Shown here: piece by piece, positions 32,710-45,339 of the stretch
How the letters are laid out: the number at the start of each line of letters is the position of its first letter
Position numbering within the stretch: position 1 is the stretch's first letter
Assembly: GCA_903897155.1 (NCBI GenBank)
Contig: CAIUAO010000023.1
Span: 1-49,872 of the forward strand
From: an uncultured Actinomycetes bacterium
GTDB lineage: Bacteria; Actinomycetota; Actinomycetes; Nanopelagicales; Nanopelagicaceae
DNA length: 49,872 nucleotides
Direction: 5' to 3'
Position numbers and translations under genes: made by a program
Notes under the pieces: model-generated
What the model was told of the DNA's origin: nothing
Database searches by the model: none
Seen by the model: the letters and a program-made list of their open reading frames with translations, nothing else

Positions 32710-33438
32710 TTATCCTTGGGATGAACTGCCAGGACCGAACTGTAGGTGAACAACTTCACCTAGCGCCCCTGGAGATCCTGCATCTTTTCCATTGACGTTC
32801 AAATTCACTGCTCCAGCATTACCGACAACGACATTGAGCTGTTGACTGTCGTTAAAACTTTGTGTCTGACCTTGAGTGAGCTGACCACTGAAAACTTGAT
32901 TCCCATTGCTATCTGTCACACCGACCCACGTCTTTCCATTGACTGCTGTCACTACAACAGATGTCGCTGAAGTCTTGGTCGCCACTGCAGTGTTAGGTGT
33001 GACAACTGGCGCCTGGCTAGCAGCCCCTGCAGACTTCTTGACTGAATTAGATGTGTGCATAAATGACATTCCAGTTGGAACAAGAACAAAAAGAGCAACA
33101 ATTGCAGCCGCTACATAAGCCATAGTCTTGTAAGAAATACTCATCTTCTCACGCTTGATCTGCGTGACGTTGTTTTCTTGGAGTAGATCAATCATCGGGC
33201 GATCTTCTTCGTCAACTGTTTGATTGAATTCCTCGATCAAAAGTTCTGGGTTTGCCTTGATGACTCGCGCAATACTACGGATATGACCACGTGCATAAGC
33301 GGTTCCACCAGATGAAATAAAATTTTCTGCTTCTAAATCTTGAAGCACACGTTCACGAATATTTGTGCGTTTAGCAACATCGTCAATAGACAAGCCAGCA
33401 GATTCGCGGGCCTGACGGAGAAGAATTCCTATTGACAT
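32710..33438 (-). CDS. RodZ-like protein (HTH_25 plus TM plus DUF4115)
   Basis: LRQARESAGLSIDDVAKRTNIRERVLQDLEAENF, one TM, C-terminal beta domain. Confidence 0.85.
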   Translation of the reverse strand: MSIGILLRQARESAGLSIDDVAKRTNIRERVLQDLEAENFISSGGTAYARGHIRSIARVIKANPELLIEEFNQTVDEEDRPMIDLLQENNVTQIKREKMSISYKTMAYVAAAIVALFVLVPTGMSFMHTSNSVKKSAGAASQAPVVTPNTAVATKTSATSVVVTAVNGKTWVGVTDSNGNQVFSGQLTQGQTQSFNDSQQLNVVVGNAGAVNLNVNGKDAGSPGALGEVVHLQFGPGSSSQG

Positions 33439-33551
33439 TCATACCTCAATAAAACTTAGGGGAACAAACTTGCAGGGCTTAATGGTAAGGCAGGTTAAGG
33501 CTTACGAACAAGCCGGGCAGATGAATATCAGATTAACCACCCGTAACTTCA

Positions 33552-33565
33552 CCCCCGAATGGGGG
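33552..33565 (-). terminator. GC hairpin downstream of ftsK, possible terminator without clear U-tract
   Basis: CCCCC-GAAT-GGGGG, 9 nt beyond the ftsK stop. Confidence 0.35.
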
Positions 33566-33573
33566 GCACTCGC

Positions 33574-35907
33574 CTAGATGTTGCCTTGGATCGACTCCAG
33601 CACATCTGGCATCTGCTCGGCGGTGATCAAAACTGTTCTGGCCTTTGAGCCTTCAGATGGGCCAACAATCCCGCGGCTCTCCATGAGATCCATCAATCGA
33701 CCTGCTTTAGCAAAACCAACACGTAGTTTGCGTTGCAACATTGATGTTGAACCAAACTGAGTAGAAACAACTAATTGAATTGCTTGAACAAGAAGGTCTA
33801 AATCATCACCAATATCATTTTCAATAACTTTACTTACCGCTGGCGCATTAATGTCGATGCGATAAACCGGTTGAAGCTGAGCCTTTACATGGTTAACAAT
33901 TGCTTCAGTTTCTCGCTCTGAAACATATGCGCCTTGAATACGAACTGCCTTACTTGCCCCCATTGGTAAGAAGAGCCCATCTCCTTGTCCAACTAGCTTT
34001 TCTGCTCCCGGTGTATCCAAGATAACTCTGGAATCAGCAAGGCTTGATGTAGCAAATGAAAGGCGAGAAGGGACGTTCGCTTTAATAAGTCCTGTAACAA
34101 TGTCCACACTCGGACGCTGAGTTGCAATCACTAGATGAATGCCTGCGGCGCGGGCCAGTTGCGTAATACGCACAATACTTTCTTCAACCTCTCGGGCTGC
34201 AACCATCATGAGGTCTGCTAACTCATCGATAATCACAAGTAAATACGGATATGGCTCTAGAACTCTCTCACTGCCATCTGGTGGGGTGATCTTCCCGGCG
34301 CGCACTGCTTTATTAAAGTCATCAATGTGGCGGAAACCAAAGTGTGAAAGATCATCGTAACGCTGGTCCATCTCTCGAACTACCCATGCAAGAACATCTG
34401 CCGCTTTCTTAGGGTTAGTAATAATTGGCGCAATTAAGTGTGGAATACCTTCATAGCTTGTGAGCTCTACTCGCTTAGGGTCGATCATCACCAGACGAAC
34501 TTCATCTGGAGTTGCCCTCATTAATATCGAGACAACCAGTGAATTAATCATCGAAGATTTACCTGCACCGGTTGCTCCAGCAACAAGCAAGTGAGGCATC
34601 TTGGCAAGGTTGGCGCAAATAAAATTACCTTCGACATCTTTACCTAATGCAATCACCATGGGGTGTGCTTCATTTGTGGCAACAGCAGAACGCAAGACAT
34701 CACCTAACGCAACTATTTCACGATCTGTATTTGGTATTTCAATACCTACCGCAGATTTACCAGGAATAGGAGAAAGAATTCTCACGTCCCCACTTGCAAC
34801 TGCGTATGAAATATTCTTTGAAAGAGCAGAGATGGCTTCAACCTTCACGCCTGCTGCAAGTTCAACTTCATAACGAGTAACAGTTGGCCCACGCATAAAT
34901 CCAGTAACAGTGGCGTCAACCCCAAATTGCTCAAATACCTGGCCTAGGGCTGCGACAACAATTTCATTTGCTTTTGATTTTGCTTTTGTTGCAGGTCCTG
35001 CTCGAAGTAAATCCATCGAGGGCAAAATGTATGGCGTATCTGCAGTCAAAATCATCTGATGCGCAGGATGTGATTGCGTAGTTTTGGTGACAAAAGTCGG
35101 CTCACGCCTGAGAGCTACTGTTTCATCTGAAGCGTACTCTTCCTCAATATCTTCTTCTGGCTCTTCCTCATCATCATGAAATTCTTGAACGAGAGGAGTT
35201 TCAAAGGGAGGCGTATCGCTTATTTCAAAGTCCTGATCTACCGCTGGCTTTCTTGCTTTGCTTGCAAAAGCACGAGTTCCTCGAAAAAGTGCAGCAACTT
35301 TGCCAAAGACATCAGAAACGGGAGTTGCTGTAACGATTAACAGGGAGAAGAAGAGAATAATAAAAAGAATTGGTATTGCCAGAATCGAAGTAACTAGCGC
35401 AACTAGAGGCGTAGCAACGCCGTAACCAATCCAGCCACCACCACCTTGTATTGCACTCTTCCCAGTATCTCCTACCGATCCATTAAATACATGAGCAAGC
35501 CCAGTGAGTGAAACAAGAAGAAGCAATGTGCCAATTGTTATGCGCCCAGTTGCCCTACCTTCTTGAGGAGCCCTGAAGAGACGAATAGCAAAATAAATGA
35601 AAATTACCGGAGCAAGGAAAGCAAGGCGGCCAAAAGTTCCAAGCAGGAATGCAGTTAAAGCTCGCCCAACAATATTGTTGAGATGAAACCAACTTCCTGA
35701 AGCTGCAAGAATTGAGAGAACGACAAGAAAGAAGGCGAAACCATCTCGCTGATGGGCTTCATCTAGTTCTTTGGCTTGTCTAAAAACAAACCTAATTGCA
35801 CTTCCAATTACCTTCGCTACAAAGCGCCAGAGCGCAGCAAGCCCACGGATAACCCCAGCAATGAGTGAAGGTTTTTTCCCAGACTTAGCGCTTTTACGTT
35901 TTGCCAT
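33574..35907 (-). CDS. ftsK: DNA translocase FtsK/SpoIIIE
   Basis: [34 protein letters not shown]-terminal winged-helix gamma domain. Confidence 0.97.
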   Translation of the reverse strand: MAKRKSAKSGKKPSLIAGVIRGLAALWRFVAKVIGSAIRFVFRQAKELDEAHQRDGFAFFLVVLSILAASGSWFHLNNIVGRALTAFLLGTFGRLAFLAPVIFIYFAIRLFRAPQEGRATGRITIGTLLLLVSLTGLAHVFNGSVGDTGKSAIQGGGGWIGYGVATPLVALVTSILAIPILFIILFFSLLIVTATPVSDVFGKVAALFRGTRAFASKARKPAVDQDFEISDTPPFETPLVQEFHDDEEEPEEDIEEEYASDETVALRREPTFVTKTTQSHPAHQMILTADTPYILPSMDLLRAGPATKAKSKANEIVVAALGQVFEQFGVDATVTGFMRGPTVTRYEVELAAGVKVEAISALSKNISYAVASGDVRILSPIPGKSAVGIEIPNTDREIVALGDVLRSAVATNEAHPMVIALGKDVEGNFICANLAKMPHLLVAGATGAGKSSMINSLVVSILMRATPDEVRLVMIDPKRVELTSYEGIPHLIAPIITNPKKAADVLAWVVREMDQRYDDLSHFGFRHIDDFNKAVRAGKITPPDGSERVLEPYPYLLVIIDELADLMMVAAREVEESIVRITQLARAAGIHLVIATQRPSVDIVTGLIKANVPSRLSFATSSLADSRVILDTPGAEKLVGQGDGLFLPMGASKAVRIQGAYVSERETEAIVNHVKAQLQPVYRIDINAPAVSKVIENDIGDDLDLLVQAIQLVVSTQFGSTSMLQRKLRVGFAKAGRLMDLMESRGIVGPSEGSKARTVLITAEQMPDVLESIQGNI

Positions 35908-35957
35908 GATAGGTAAAGACTAAAGAATCACTAGAGAGTATGCCCAAAGGCGCGCCG

Positions 35958-37640
35958 TTAAACCTCAATAACTACAGGAACAATCATTGGCTTACGGCGG
36001 TGTTCTTCCCCGACCCAAGTACCAACAGTTCGGCGCACAACTTGTGAAAGTTGGTGTGTTCCATTTATTCCACCACTAACAGCAGTTGCAAGTGCTTTCT
36101 CAATCATGCCTTTTACTTCATCGAAGAGGCGTTGATCTTCTGTGAATCCACGGGCATGAATATCTGGGCCTGCAACGATTTTCCCACTTTGTGAGTCAAT
36201 CACAACAACAACGGAAATAAATCCCTCTTCCCCTAAAATTCTACGATCTTTCAGAGAACTCTCTGTAATTTCACCAATGCTCTGCCCATCAACATATACA
36301 AAGCCACATGGAACAGCACCAGCTATATCTGCATAACCATCATGCATATCAACAACAATTCCATTATCGACAACAATCGTATTTGTGCGAGCCACGCCTG
36401 TCTTGATGGCAAGTTCTGCATTTGCCCGCAAGTGACGCCATTCACCGTGAACTGGCATAACGTTCTTTGGCTTCACAATGTTGTAACAGTACAAAAGCTC
36501 GCCAGCTGCTGCATGGCCTGAAACGTGCACCATCGCATTTCCTTTATGAACCACATCTGCGCCAAAACGAGTAAGTTCATTTATAACTCTATAGACAGGG
36601 TTCTCGTTGCCTGGAATAAGAGAGGATGCAAGAATTACTGTGTCACCTTTGCCAACGCGGATCTGATGATCACCATTTGCCATCCGGGAAAGCGCAGCAA
36701 GTGGCTCCCCTTGTGACCCCGTACAAATCAAAACAACCTTGTCACCAAATTCTTCAATATTTTTAGAATCAACAATCAGACCTTTAGGCACATCTAAGTA
36801 ACCTAAATCCTGCGCAAGTTTCATATTGCGCACCATGCTTCGCCCAACAAAAGCAACTTTACGATCATGGGCAAGTGCAATATTTAATACTTGCTGAATA
36901 CGGTGCACGTGCGAAGCAAATGAAGCAACAATGACGCGGCGCGGTGTTGCACTAAAAACACGATCGAGAACAGGCATGATCTCGCGCTCTGAGGTTGTAA
37001 ATCCAGGTACATCTGCGTTGGTGGAATCCACCATAAACAAATCAACACCTTCTGCGCCCAATTTGGCAAAGGTAGGTAGATCAGTTACTCGGCCATCAAG
37101 TGGCAACTGGTCCATCTTAAAATCACCTGTGTGTAAAACCAGACCAGCTTCTGTGCGAATTGCTATAGCAAGTGCGTCAGGAATTGAGTGGTTAACTGCA
37201 ACAAATTCCAATTCAAATGGTCCAAACTTTTGAATCATCCCAGCTTTAACTTCAACTAGGGGCGCAGTGATGCGGCGCTCTTTAAGCTTTGCCTCAGTAA
37301 ATGCGAGTGTAAGTTTTGATCCAACAACAGGAATATCTGCGCGCTCTTTGAGCAAGTATGGAACAGCTCCAATGTGGTCTTCGTGGCCGTGTGTCAGAGC
37401 AATCGCAACAACATCGCCAAGGCGCTCACGAATATAAGAAAAATCGGGAAGGATGAGATCAATTCCGGGTTGGTTTTCTTCTGGAAATAAAACACCGCAG
37501 TCAACAACAAGTAACTTTCCGTCATACTCAAAGACGGTCATATTGCGACCAATTTCACCGAGCCCGCCAAGGGCAACGATGCGAAGAGTTTTAGGAGCTA
37601 ATTTTGCTGGGTAGGGTAAATCGGGATGAGGATGATTCAT
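35958..37640 (-). CDS. rnj: ribonuclease J
   Basis: ALTHGHEDHIGAVPYLL metallo-beta-lactamase motif, SGHAAAGE. Confidence 0.95.
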   Translation of the reverse strand: MNHPHPDLPYPAKLAPKTLRIVALGGLGEIGRNMTVFEYDGKLLVVDCGVLFPEENQPGIDLILPDFSYIRERLGDVVAIALTHGHEDHIGAVPYLLKERADIPVVGSKLTLAFTEAKLKERRITAPLVEVKAGMIQKFGPFELEFVAVNHSIPDALAIAIRTEAGLVLHTGDFKMDQLPLDGRVTDLPTFAKLGAEGVDLFMVDSTNADVPGFTTSEREIMPVLDRVFSATPRRVIVASFASHVHRIQQVLNIALAHDRKVAFVGRSMVRNMKLAQDLGYLDVPKGLIVDSKNIEEFGDKVVLICTGSQGEPLAALSRMANGDHQIRVGKGDTVILASSLIPGNENPVYRVINELTRFGADVVHKGNAMVHVSGHAAAGELLYCYNIVKPKNVMPVHGEWRHLRANAELAIKTGVARTNTIVVDNGIVVDMHDGYADIAGAVPCGFVYVDGQSIGEITESSLKDRRILGEEGFISVVVVIDSQSGKIVAGPDIHARGFTEDQRLFDEVKGMIEKALATAVSGGINGTHQLSQVVRRTVGTWVGEEHRRKPMIVPVVIEV

Positions 37641-38554
37641 TAGTTAAGTTTTACTCCGCCTTGTCGTAGATCCTCCCGCAATTGCGCAATCTGCGCTTCG
37701 GTGGCATCGACAAGGGGCAAACGAGTAAATCCGCCTGGTAGGCCAAGCATATTTAATGCCGCCTTAGTCAATATCGCACCCTGGGTGCGGAAGGTTCCGG
37801 TAAATACCGGCAATAGTTCTTGGTGAATCTCAAGTGCACGTTTTGTATTTCCAGCAAACCAAGCATCAATCATCTCTCGGAGTTGCTTGCCCACTACATG
37901 CCCACAGACTGAAACAAAGCCGACTGCCCCAACAGATAACAGTGGCAAATTCAAAATGTCATCGCCTGAATAAACAGGAAGACCTGTCCTTTTTATAACC
38001 CACGAAGTTGCTCCAGGGTTTCCTTTCGCATCTTTGAGCGCCACGATGTTCTTGACTTCAGCAAGCCTGCAAATAGTGTCTGTCTCAATCTCAGCACCTG
38101 TACGACCAGGGATGTCATACATCATGATCGGAAGATCTGTCGCTGCTGCAGTTGCGCGAAAGTGCGCTTCAATTCCAGCCTGAGGTGGCTTGTTGTAATA
38201 AGGAGTAACAATCAAAAGTCCATCGGCGCCAACTTCAGCACAACGCTTTGCCTGTTCAACCGTATAAGCAGTTTCATTATCACCTGCTCCTGAAAGTACT
38301 TTTACTTTAGAACCAACTGTGCTCTTGACTACTTTAATAATCTCTAATTTTTCAGAAGTCTTTGTAGTCGGAGCCTCGCCCGTAGTTCCATTAACAGCAA
38401 TTGCATCATGGCCAGAATCCGCTAAATGTTGAGCGATCTTTGCCACGCCATCCCAATCGATCTCCCCGCTTTTGTTGAAGGGGGTGATCATTGCCGTAAT
38501 CAGCCGACCAAAGGGCGGCTTAATATCAGTATGGGTGGTGCCAGTTGAGGACAT
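37640..38554 (-). CDS. dapA: 4-hydroxy-tetrahydrodipicolinate synthase
   Basis: AVNGTTGEAPTT, VTPYYNKPPQAGI, MMYDIPGRTG, ALKDAKGN. Confidence 0.96.
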   Translation of the reverse strand: MSSTGTTHTDIKPPFGRLITAMITPFNKSGEIDWDGVAKIAQHLADSGHDAIAVNGTTGEAPTTKTSEKLEIIKVVKSTVGSKVKVLSGAGDNETAYTVEQAKRCAEVGADGLLIVTPYYNKPPQAGIEAHFRATAAATDLPIMMYDIPGRTGAEIETDTICRLAEVKNIVALKDAKGNPGATSWVIKRTGLPVYSGDDILNLPLLSVGAVGFVSVCGHVVGKQLREMIDAWFAGNTKRALEIHQELLPVFTGTFRTQGAILTKAALNMLGLPGGFTRLPLVDATEAQIAQLREDLRQGGVKLN

Positions 38555-38572
38555 GGTGTAACCCTATCGTGA

Positions 38573-39301
38573 TTAAGGGCAAACCCGTCCAGACTTTTCA
38601 AATGCCGCGTATGTAATAGGCATTAATTTCGCAAAATGCTCTTCCATTTTTTCGGCAACCATCTCAATTTCCCGCTGTGGATAGCTTGGGAAATGAGATC
38701 CTTCCCTAGAGGTGCGAAGTGATAAAAAGTTCATAAGTGCACGTGCGTTCATCGTCACATACATAGATGAATACAAGGTCACAGGCAAAACGGCACGAGC
38801 AACTTCACGAGCAACGCCAGCATCTAACATCTTCTTGTAATTTTCATAGGCAACTGTGCAACTCTCCTTGATTGCACCTACTGTTAGATCAAATTGTTCT
38901 TGGGTGCCATCTACAAATGTGTAGGCACCAGCTTTGCCAATTTGAACTAATTTACGATCCTTGCTTGGAACATAAAAAACTGGGCGCAACTCACGGTAAC
39001 GACCACTCTCCTCGTTATATGAGGCGATGCGATGGCGCATAAATTCACGAAACACGAAGATCGGCGCAGAGACAAAGAAGGTCATTGAGGTGTGCTCGAA
39101 GGGTGACCCATGGCGTTCTCTAGCCAAATAATTAATCAAACCTTCAGCCTTGCTCGCGTCGCTATCGACATCTTCTAGTGATTTATCTCCGGCAGTTGAG
39201 ACTCTTGCCGCCCAGATCACATCAGAATCGCTCGCGCTTGATTTCACAAGCTCGACCGTCATATCGTCACGGAAAACTATTGGGAAATGCTCTTCGCTCA
39301 T
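38573..39301 (-). CDS. thyX: flavin-dependent thymidylate synthase
   Basis: FREFMRHRIASYNEESGRY (ThyX RHR...S motif). Confidence 0.97.
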   Translation of the reverse strand: MSEEHFPIVFRDDMTVELVKSSASDSDVIWAARVSTAGDKSLEDVDSDASKAEGLINYLARERHGSPFEHTSMTFFVSAPIFVFREFMRHRIASYNEESGRYRELRPVFYVPSKDRKLVQIGKAGAYTFVDGTQEQFDLTVGAIKESCTVAYENYKKMLDAGVAREVARAVLPVTLYSSMYVTMNARALMNFLSLRTSREGSHFPSYPQREIEMVAEKMEEHFAKLMPITYAAFEKSGRVCP

Positions 39302-39357
39302 GTGGCGACCCTATCTATCTCTCCCCTAACCCCAAGGGATTAAGGCAGAATGTCGGC

Positions 39358-39996
39358 GTGTCAGTGAAGAGAGATTCCATAGGGGTAGGTGTTTCTGTCG
39401 GCGCCGCTGGTGTTGCATTTGGATCAGTTGCAATTGCAGGACACTTTACGGTTGCTCAGGCGTGTGTGCTATCTCTCTTACTTTTCTCTGGAGCATCCCA
39501 ATTCGCACTCGTCGGTGTGATGAGTTCTGGAGGAAGCCCGCTAGCGGCAATTTTGACAGGAACATTCCTTGGAAGTCGCAATGGTTTATATGGCACACGA
39601 ATGGCTAGTATCTTAAAAAATCGTGGATGGCGCAGAGTTGTTGCCGCACAAATAACAATTGATGAATCAACGGGAATGGCTATAGCTCAGGAAGAAACAG
39701 ATCAACAGCACACTGCATTCTGGTTTACTGGCTTTGCAGTATTTTTCTTCTGGAACATCTGCACATTCCTAGGCGCAGTTGGCGCAAAGGCGATTGGAGA
39801 CACTGCTGCTTGGGGTTTAGACGTTGTCTCACCTGTCGTCTTTATTGCAGTTCTCTGGCCAAGGTTGACAACTCGAAACCTTAAACTTGCCGCGCTTGCT
39901 GCATTCACATGGGCGCTATGCATTACAGAAGTTGTGCCATCTGGTGTGCCAATTTTAACGACAGTGGCTATTGCCGTATTTGTTGGGTGGAAATAA
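39358..39996 (+). CDS. AzlC family branched-chain amino acid exporter, large subunit
   Basis: LLFSGASQFALVGV, DESTGMAIAQ; ORF-track start 39178 lies inside thyX so GTG 39358 (or 39364) is preferred. Confidence 0.85.
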   Translation: MSVKRDSIGVGVSVGAAGVAFGSVAIAGHFTVAQACVLSLLLFSGASQFALVGVMSSGGSPLAAILTGTFLGSRNGLYGTRMASILKNRGWRRVVAAQITIDESTGMAIAQEETDQQHTAFWFTGFAVFFFWNICTFLGAVGAKAIGDTAAWGLDVVSPVVFIAVLWPRLTTRNLKLAALAAFTWALCITEVVPSGVPILTTVAIAVFVGWK

Positions 39997-40307
39997 TGAG
40001 TAGCAAATGGATCGCGGTGCTCGTAACAGGGGTCCTCTGCTTTATTCTTAAATACGTAGGACACTCCATCCCGGCAAAGTGGCTCGAGCGTCCACGCATT
40101 AGCCGAATTACTACTCTGATTCCGATCGTTTTACTGAGCGCTTTAGTAGGAATCCAGGCGTTTACGACTCAAACCAAATTCACAGTTGACCATAGGCTTT
40201 CAGGAATCATTATTGGAGCGGGTTCGGTAATAGCAAAGCTGCCATTTCCAGTAACTATTATTCTGGCAATGGCAGCTTCGGCAATTACTTACAGATTAAA
40301 GATTTAA
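39996..40307 (+). CDS. AzlD family transport protein, small subunit
   Basis: TAATG overlap with AzlC; about 103 aa hydrophobic protein; ATG at 39996. Confidence 0.85.
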   Translation: MSSKWIAVLVTGVLCFILKYVGHSIPAKWLERPRISRITTLIPIVLLSALVGIQAFTTQTKFTVDHRLSGIIIGAGSVIAKLPFPVTIILAMAASAITYRLKI

Positions 40308-40558
40308 AGAATAGAGAGTTCTTCCAGCTTTGCTTCAAGAGCTAAATCTGAAGGCTCAGTCAGATGAGTTCCATCAGAGAAAACAATCACAGGGATTGAC
40401 TTAGCACCGCCATTGATTTCAATGACCTTATCTGCCGCTGAGAGGTCTTTTTCAACATCTACGTAGTTGTATGTAACCTTATGTGAATCTAAATACGCTT
40501 TTGAACGGCGGCAATCTCCACACCAATCGGCACCATACATTGTTATTTCTTTTGACAT
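40304..40558 (-). CDS. mycoredoxin/glutaredoxin-like protein
   Basis: 84 aa; MYGADWCGDCRRSKAYLD, SIPVIVFSDG; SD AGGAG. Confidence 0.88.
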   Translation of the reverse strand: MSKEITMYGADWCGDCRRSKAYLDSHKVTYNYVDVEKDLSAADKVIEINGGAKSIPVIVFSDGTHLTEPSDLALEAKLEELSIL

Positions 40559-40588
40559 TTTCTTCTCCTATTACTTGTTGATTTAAGT

Positions 40589-42606
<2,018 letters not shown>

Positions 42607-42616
42607 TAATTATTGA

Positions 42617-44824
42617 TTATTCAGCAGAGTCTGTTGGAGTTGTTCCATCAGCTAAAACTGGGACCAAAGAGAACTTGCCCTTTGGATCAATCTCATTGAT
42701 CTCAACTTCAATCTTATCTCCGACCTTCATCACTTCTTCAAGGTTCTCAATGCGCTTTCCGCCATGCATCTTGCGAATTTGCGAGATGTGGAGCAAGCCA
42801 TCTTTACCAGGAACCAAAGAGATAAATGCGCCGAATGTTGCAAGCTTTACAACGCTACCGTTGAAACGCTCTCCAACCTTTGGAACAATCGGATTAGCGA
42901 TTGCATCAATCATCTTCTTTGCAGCTTCTGCTTGAGATCCTTCAAGAGCTCCAATGTAGATAGTTCCATCGTCTTCGATGGTGATATCTGCGCCTGTCTC
43001 ATCTTGAATCTGATTAATCATCTTGCCCTTAGGTCCGATGATCGCACCGATCAAATCAACAGGGACCTTGATTGAAATGATGCGAGGAGCAAGAAGGCTC
43101 ATCTCATCAGGAGCATCAATTGCTTGGGTCATGATGTCGAGGATGAATAGACGAGCTTCCTTTGCCTGCAGGAGCGCAGAAGCAAGTACTGAAGCAGGAA
43201 TTCCATCAAGCTTTGTATCAAGTTGAAGTGCTGTAACGAAATCCTTCGTTCCGGCAACCTTGAAGTCCATATCTCCGAATGCATCTTCGGCGCCCAAAAT
43301 GTCTGTAAGTGCGACATATTCAGTCTTGCCATCAACTTGATCTGAGATAAGACCCATAGCAATACCTGCAACTAGCGCCTTAAGTGGCACACCAGCATTA
43401 AGTAGCGACATGGTTGAAGCACACACAGAACCCATGGATGTTGATCCATTTGAACCTAGTGCTTCTGAAACTTGACGAATTGCATATGGAAATTCTTCGC
43501 GTGTTGGAAGAACTGGAAGCAATGCGCGCTCTGCAAGTGCACCGTGGCCGATTTCGCGACGCTTTGGTGAACCAACACGACCTGTCTCGCCTACTGAGTA
43601 AGGAGGGAAGTTGTAGTTGTGCATATAACGCTTATGGTGTTCAGGACTCAATGTGTCGAGTTGCTGTTCCATCTTGAGCATATTCAAAGTTGTAACACCA
43701 AGAATTTGTGTCTCACCACGTTCAAAGATTGCTGAACCGTGAACACGAGGCATAACTTCAACCTCTGCTGTAATTGCACGAATATCACGAACTCCGCGAC
43801 CATCAATACGAATCTTGTCGCGCAATACACGCTGACGTACTGACTTCTTGGTAACTGAGCGAAGCGCTGCAGAAACTTCCTTCTCACGGCCTTCAAATGA
43901 GACAGCGAAATGTTCCTTGTTGACTGCATTGATCTCATCAAGCTTGGTCTCACGTTCTTGCTTTCCAGCAATTGTAAGCGCCTTTGCGATGTCGTCTGCT
44001 GCAGCCTTTTCAACTGCTGCATAAACATCATCTTGATACTCCAAGTAGACAGGGAATTCACCAGTTGGCTTTGCGGCAACCTTTGAAAGTTCATTTTGTG
44101 CATTGCATAGCGCACGGATAAATGGCTTTGCAGCCTCTAGCCCTTGGCCAACAATCTCTTCAGTTGGAGCCTGTGCTCCATCCTTGATCAGACCAATTGT
44201 CTGTGTTGTCGCTTCAGCTTCAACCATGATGATTGCAATGTCATCACCAGCAATTGTTCCAGCAACAACCATGTCAAAGACTGCCTTCTCCAAATCAGAG
44301 TGATTTGGGAATGCAACCCATTGGCCTTCAATCAAAGCAACGCGAACGCCGCCGATTGGACCCGTGAATGGCAATCCAGCAAGTTGTGTTGACATTGATG
44401 CCGCGTTGATAGCAAGTACGTCATACATGTGATCAGGGTTGAGCGCCATAACTGTGACAACAACCTGAACTTCATTACGCAATCCTTTAACGAATGCAGG
44501 GCGAAGGGGGCGGTCAATAAGGCGGCATGTAAGGATCGCATCTTCTGATGGACGACCTTCGCGGCGAAAGAATGATCCTGGGATCTTTCCTGCTGCATAC
44601 ATACGCTCTTCAACATCAACAGTCAGTGGGAAGAAATCAAATTGATCTTTCGGCTGCTTTGATGCTGTTGTTGCAGACAGAAGCATTGAGTCATCATCTA
44701 GATAAACCAGTGCTGTTCCTGCTGCTTGCTTTGCGAGGCGTCCTGTTTCAAAACGGATCTCGCGCTTTCCAAACTTGCCATTGTCGATTTTCGCAACGGC
44801 GAACTTCACATCTTGACCCTCCAT
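42617..44824 (-). CDS. pnp: polyribonucleotide nucleotidyltransferase
   Basis: [23 protein letters not shown]-terminal KH ([23 protein letters not shown]) and S1 domains. Confidence 0.98.
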   Translation of the reverse strand: MEGQDVKFAVAKIDNGKFGKREIRFETGRLAKQAAGTALVYLDDDSMLLSATTASKQPKDQFDFFPLTVDVEERMYAAGKIPGSFFRREGRPSEDAILTCRLIDRPLRPAFVKGLRNEVQVVVTVMALNPDHMYDVLAINAASMSTQLAGLPFTGPIGGVRVALIEGQWVAFPNHSDLEKAVFDMVVAGTIAGDDIAIIMVEAEATTQTIGLIKDGAQAPTEEIVGQGLEAAKPFIRALCNAQNELSKVAAKPTGEFPVYLEYQDDVYAAVEKAAADDIAKALTIAGKQERETKLDEINAVNKEHFAVSFEGREKEVSAALRSVTKKSVRQRVLRDKIRIDGRGVRDIRAITAEVEVMPRVHGSAIFERGETQILGVTTLNMLKMEQQLDTLSPEHHKRYMHNYNFPPYSVGETGRVGSPKRREIGHGALAERALLPVLPTREEFPYAIRQVSEALGSNGSTSMGSVCASTMSLLNAGVPLKALVAGIAMGLISDQVDGKTEYVALTDILGAEDAFGDMDFKVAGTKDFVTALQLDTKLDGIPASVLASALLQAKEARLFILDIMTQAIDAPDEMSLLAPRIISIKVPVDLIGAIIGPKGKMINQIQDETGADITIEDDGTIYIGALEGSQAEAAKKMIDAIANPIVPKVGERFNGSVVKLATFGAFISLVPGKDGLLHISQIRKMHGGKRIENLEEVMKVGDKIEVEINEIDPKGKFSLVPVLADGTTPTDSAE

Positions 44825-44832
44825 GGGTCATC

Positions 44833-44867
44833 TCCATTTCTCAGCTCGCTGCACATTAGGAAATGGA
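44833..44867 (-). promoter_or_regulatory. hairpin in pnp leader overlapping the Shine-Dalgarno
   Basis: TCCATTTC...GAAATGGA, 8-bp complementary arms, GGAGA SD on the 3' arm. Confidence 0.5.
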
Positions 44868-44949
44868 TCTTCGATCGAAGTTCACGGAGATTTTGGTCCG
44901 TAAACCACTACCGAGGACCGATTAACTAAAGAGCGAACTGTTACTTAAA

Positions 44950-45219
44950 TTAGCGGCGAATACCGAGCTTTTCGATAATCGCTCTGTAACGAGTTACATC
45001 TGTCTTTGCAAGGTATTGCAAAATACGGCGACGCTTACCAACCAACAACAAGAGTCCACGACGGTTGTGGTGATCATTCTTATTAGTCTTGAGGTGTTCG
45101 GTAATTTCTTCGATACGGCGAGAAAGCAAAGCAATCTGTGCTTCAGGACTTCCTGTGTCAGTGGCGGAAGCGCCGTACTTTGCGATGATCTCTTTTTTCT
45201 CTGCTGGCTGTAAGGCCAT
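44950..45219 (-). CDS. rpsO: 30S ribosomal protein S15
   Basis: [45 protein letters not shown]-type sequence. Confidence 0.98.
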   Translation of the reverse strand: MALQPAEKKEIIAKYGASATDTGSPEAQIALLSRRIEEITEHLKTNKNDHHNRRGLLLLVGKRRRILQYLAKTDVTRYRAIIEKLGIRR

Positions 45220-45245
45220 GTGGCACTCCTTCTACTGTCACGAGG

Positions 45246-45308
45246 GCCTCGGTGTGATTCACGAAGGCTCAAGTTCTCGCTTTGTGCACATAACTTACCA
45301 GCCGAGGC
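45246..45308 (-). promoter_or_regulatory. candidate structured rpsO leader (possible S15 autoregulatory element)
   Basis: GCCTCGG (45308-45302) pairs with CCGAGGC (45252-45246), enclosing AAGTT/AACTT stem; just upstream of rpsO SD. Confidence 0.45.
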
Positions 45309-45339
45309 ACAGAGGTGAGAAATCGTGAGGATTTCACGC

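Noticed and set aside
39178-39357. Long N-terminal extension of AzlC in the ORF track
   Set aside because: It lies antisense inside thyX and has no transporter-like sequence; GTG at 39358 or 39364 gives a normal AzlC.
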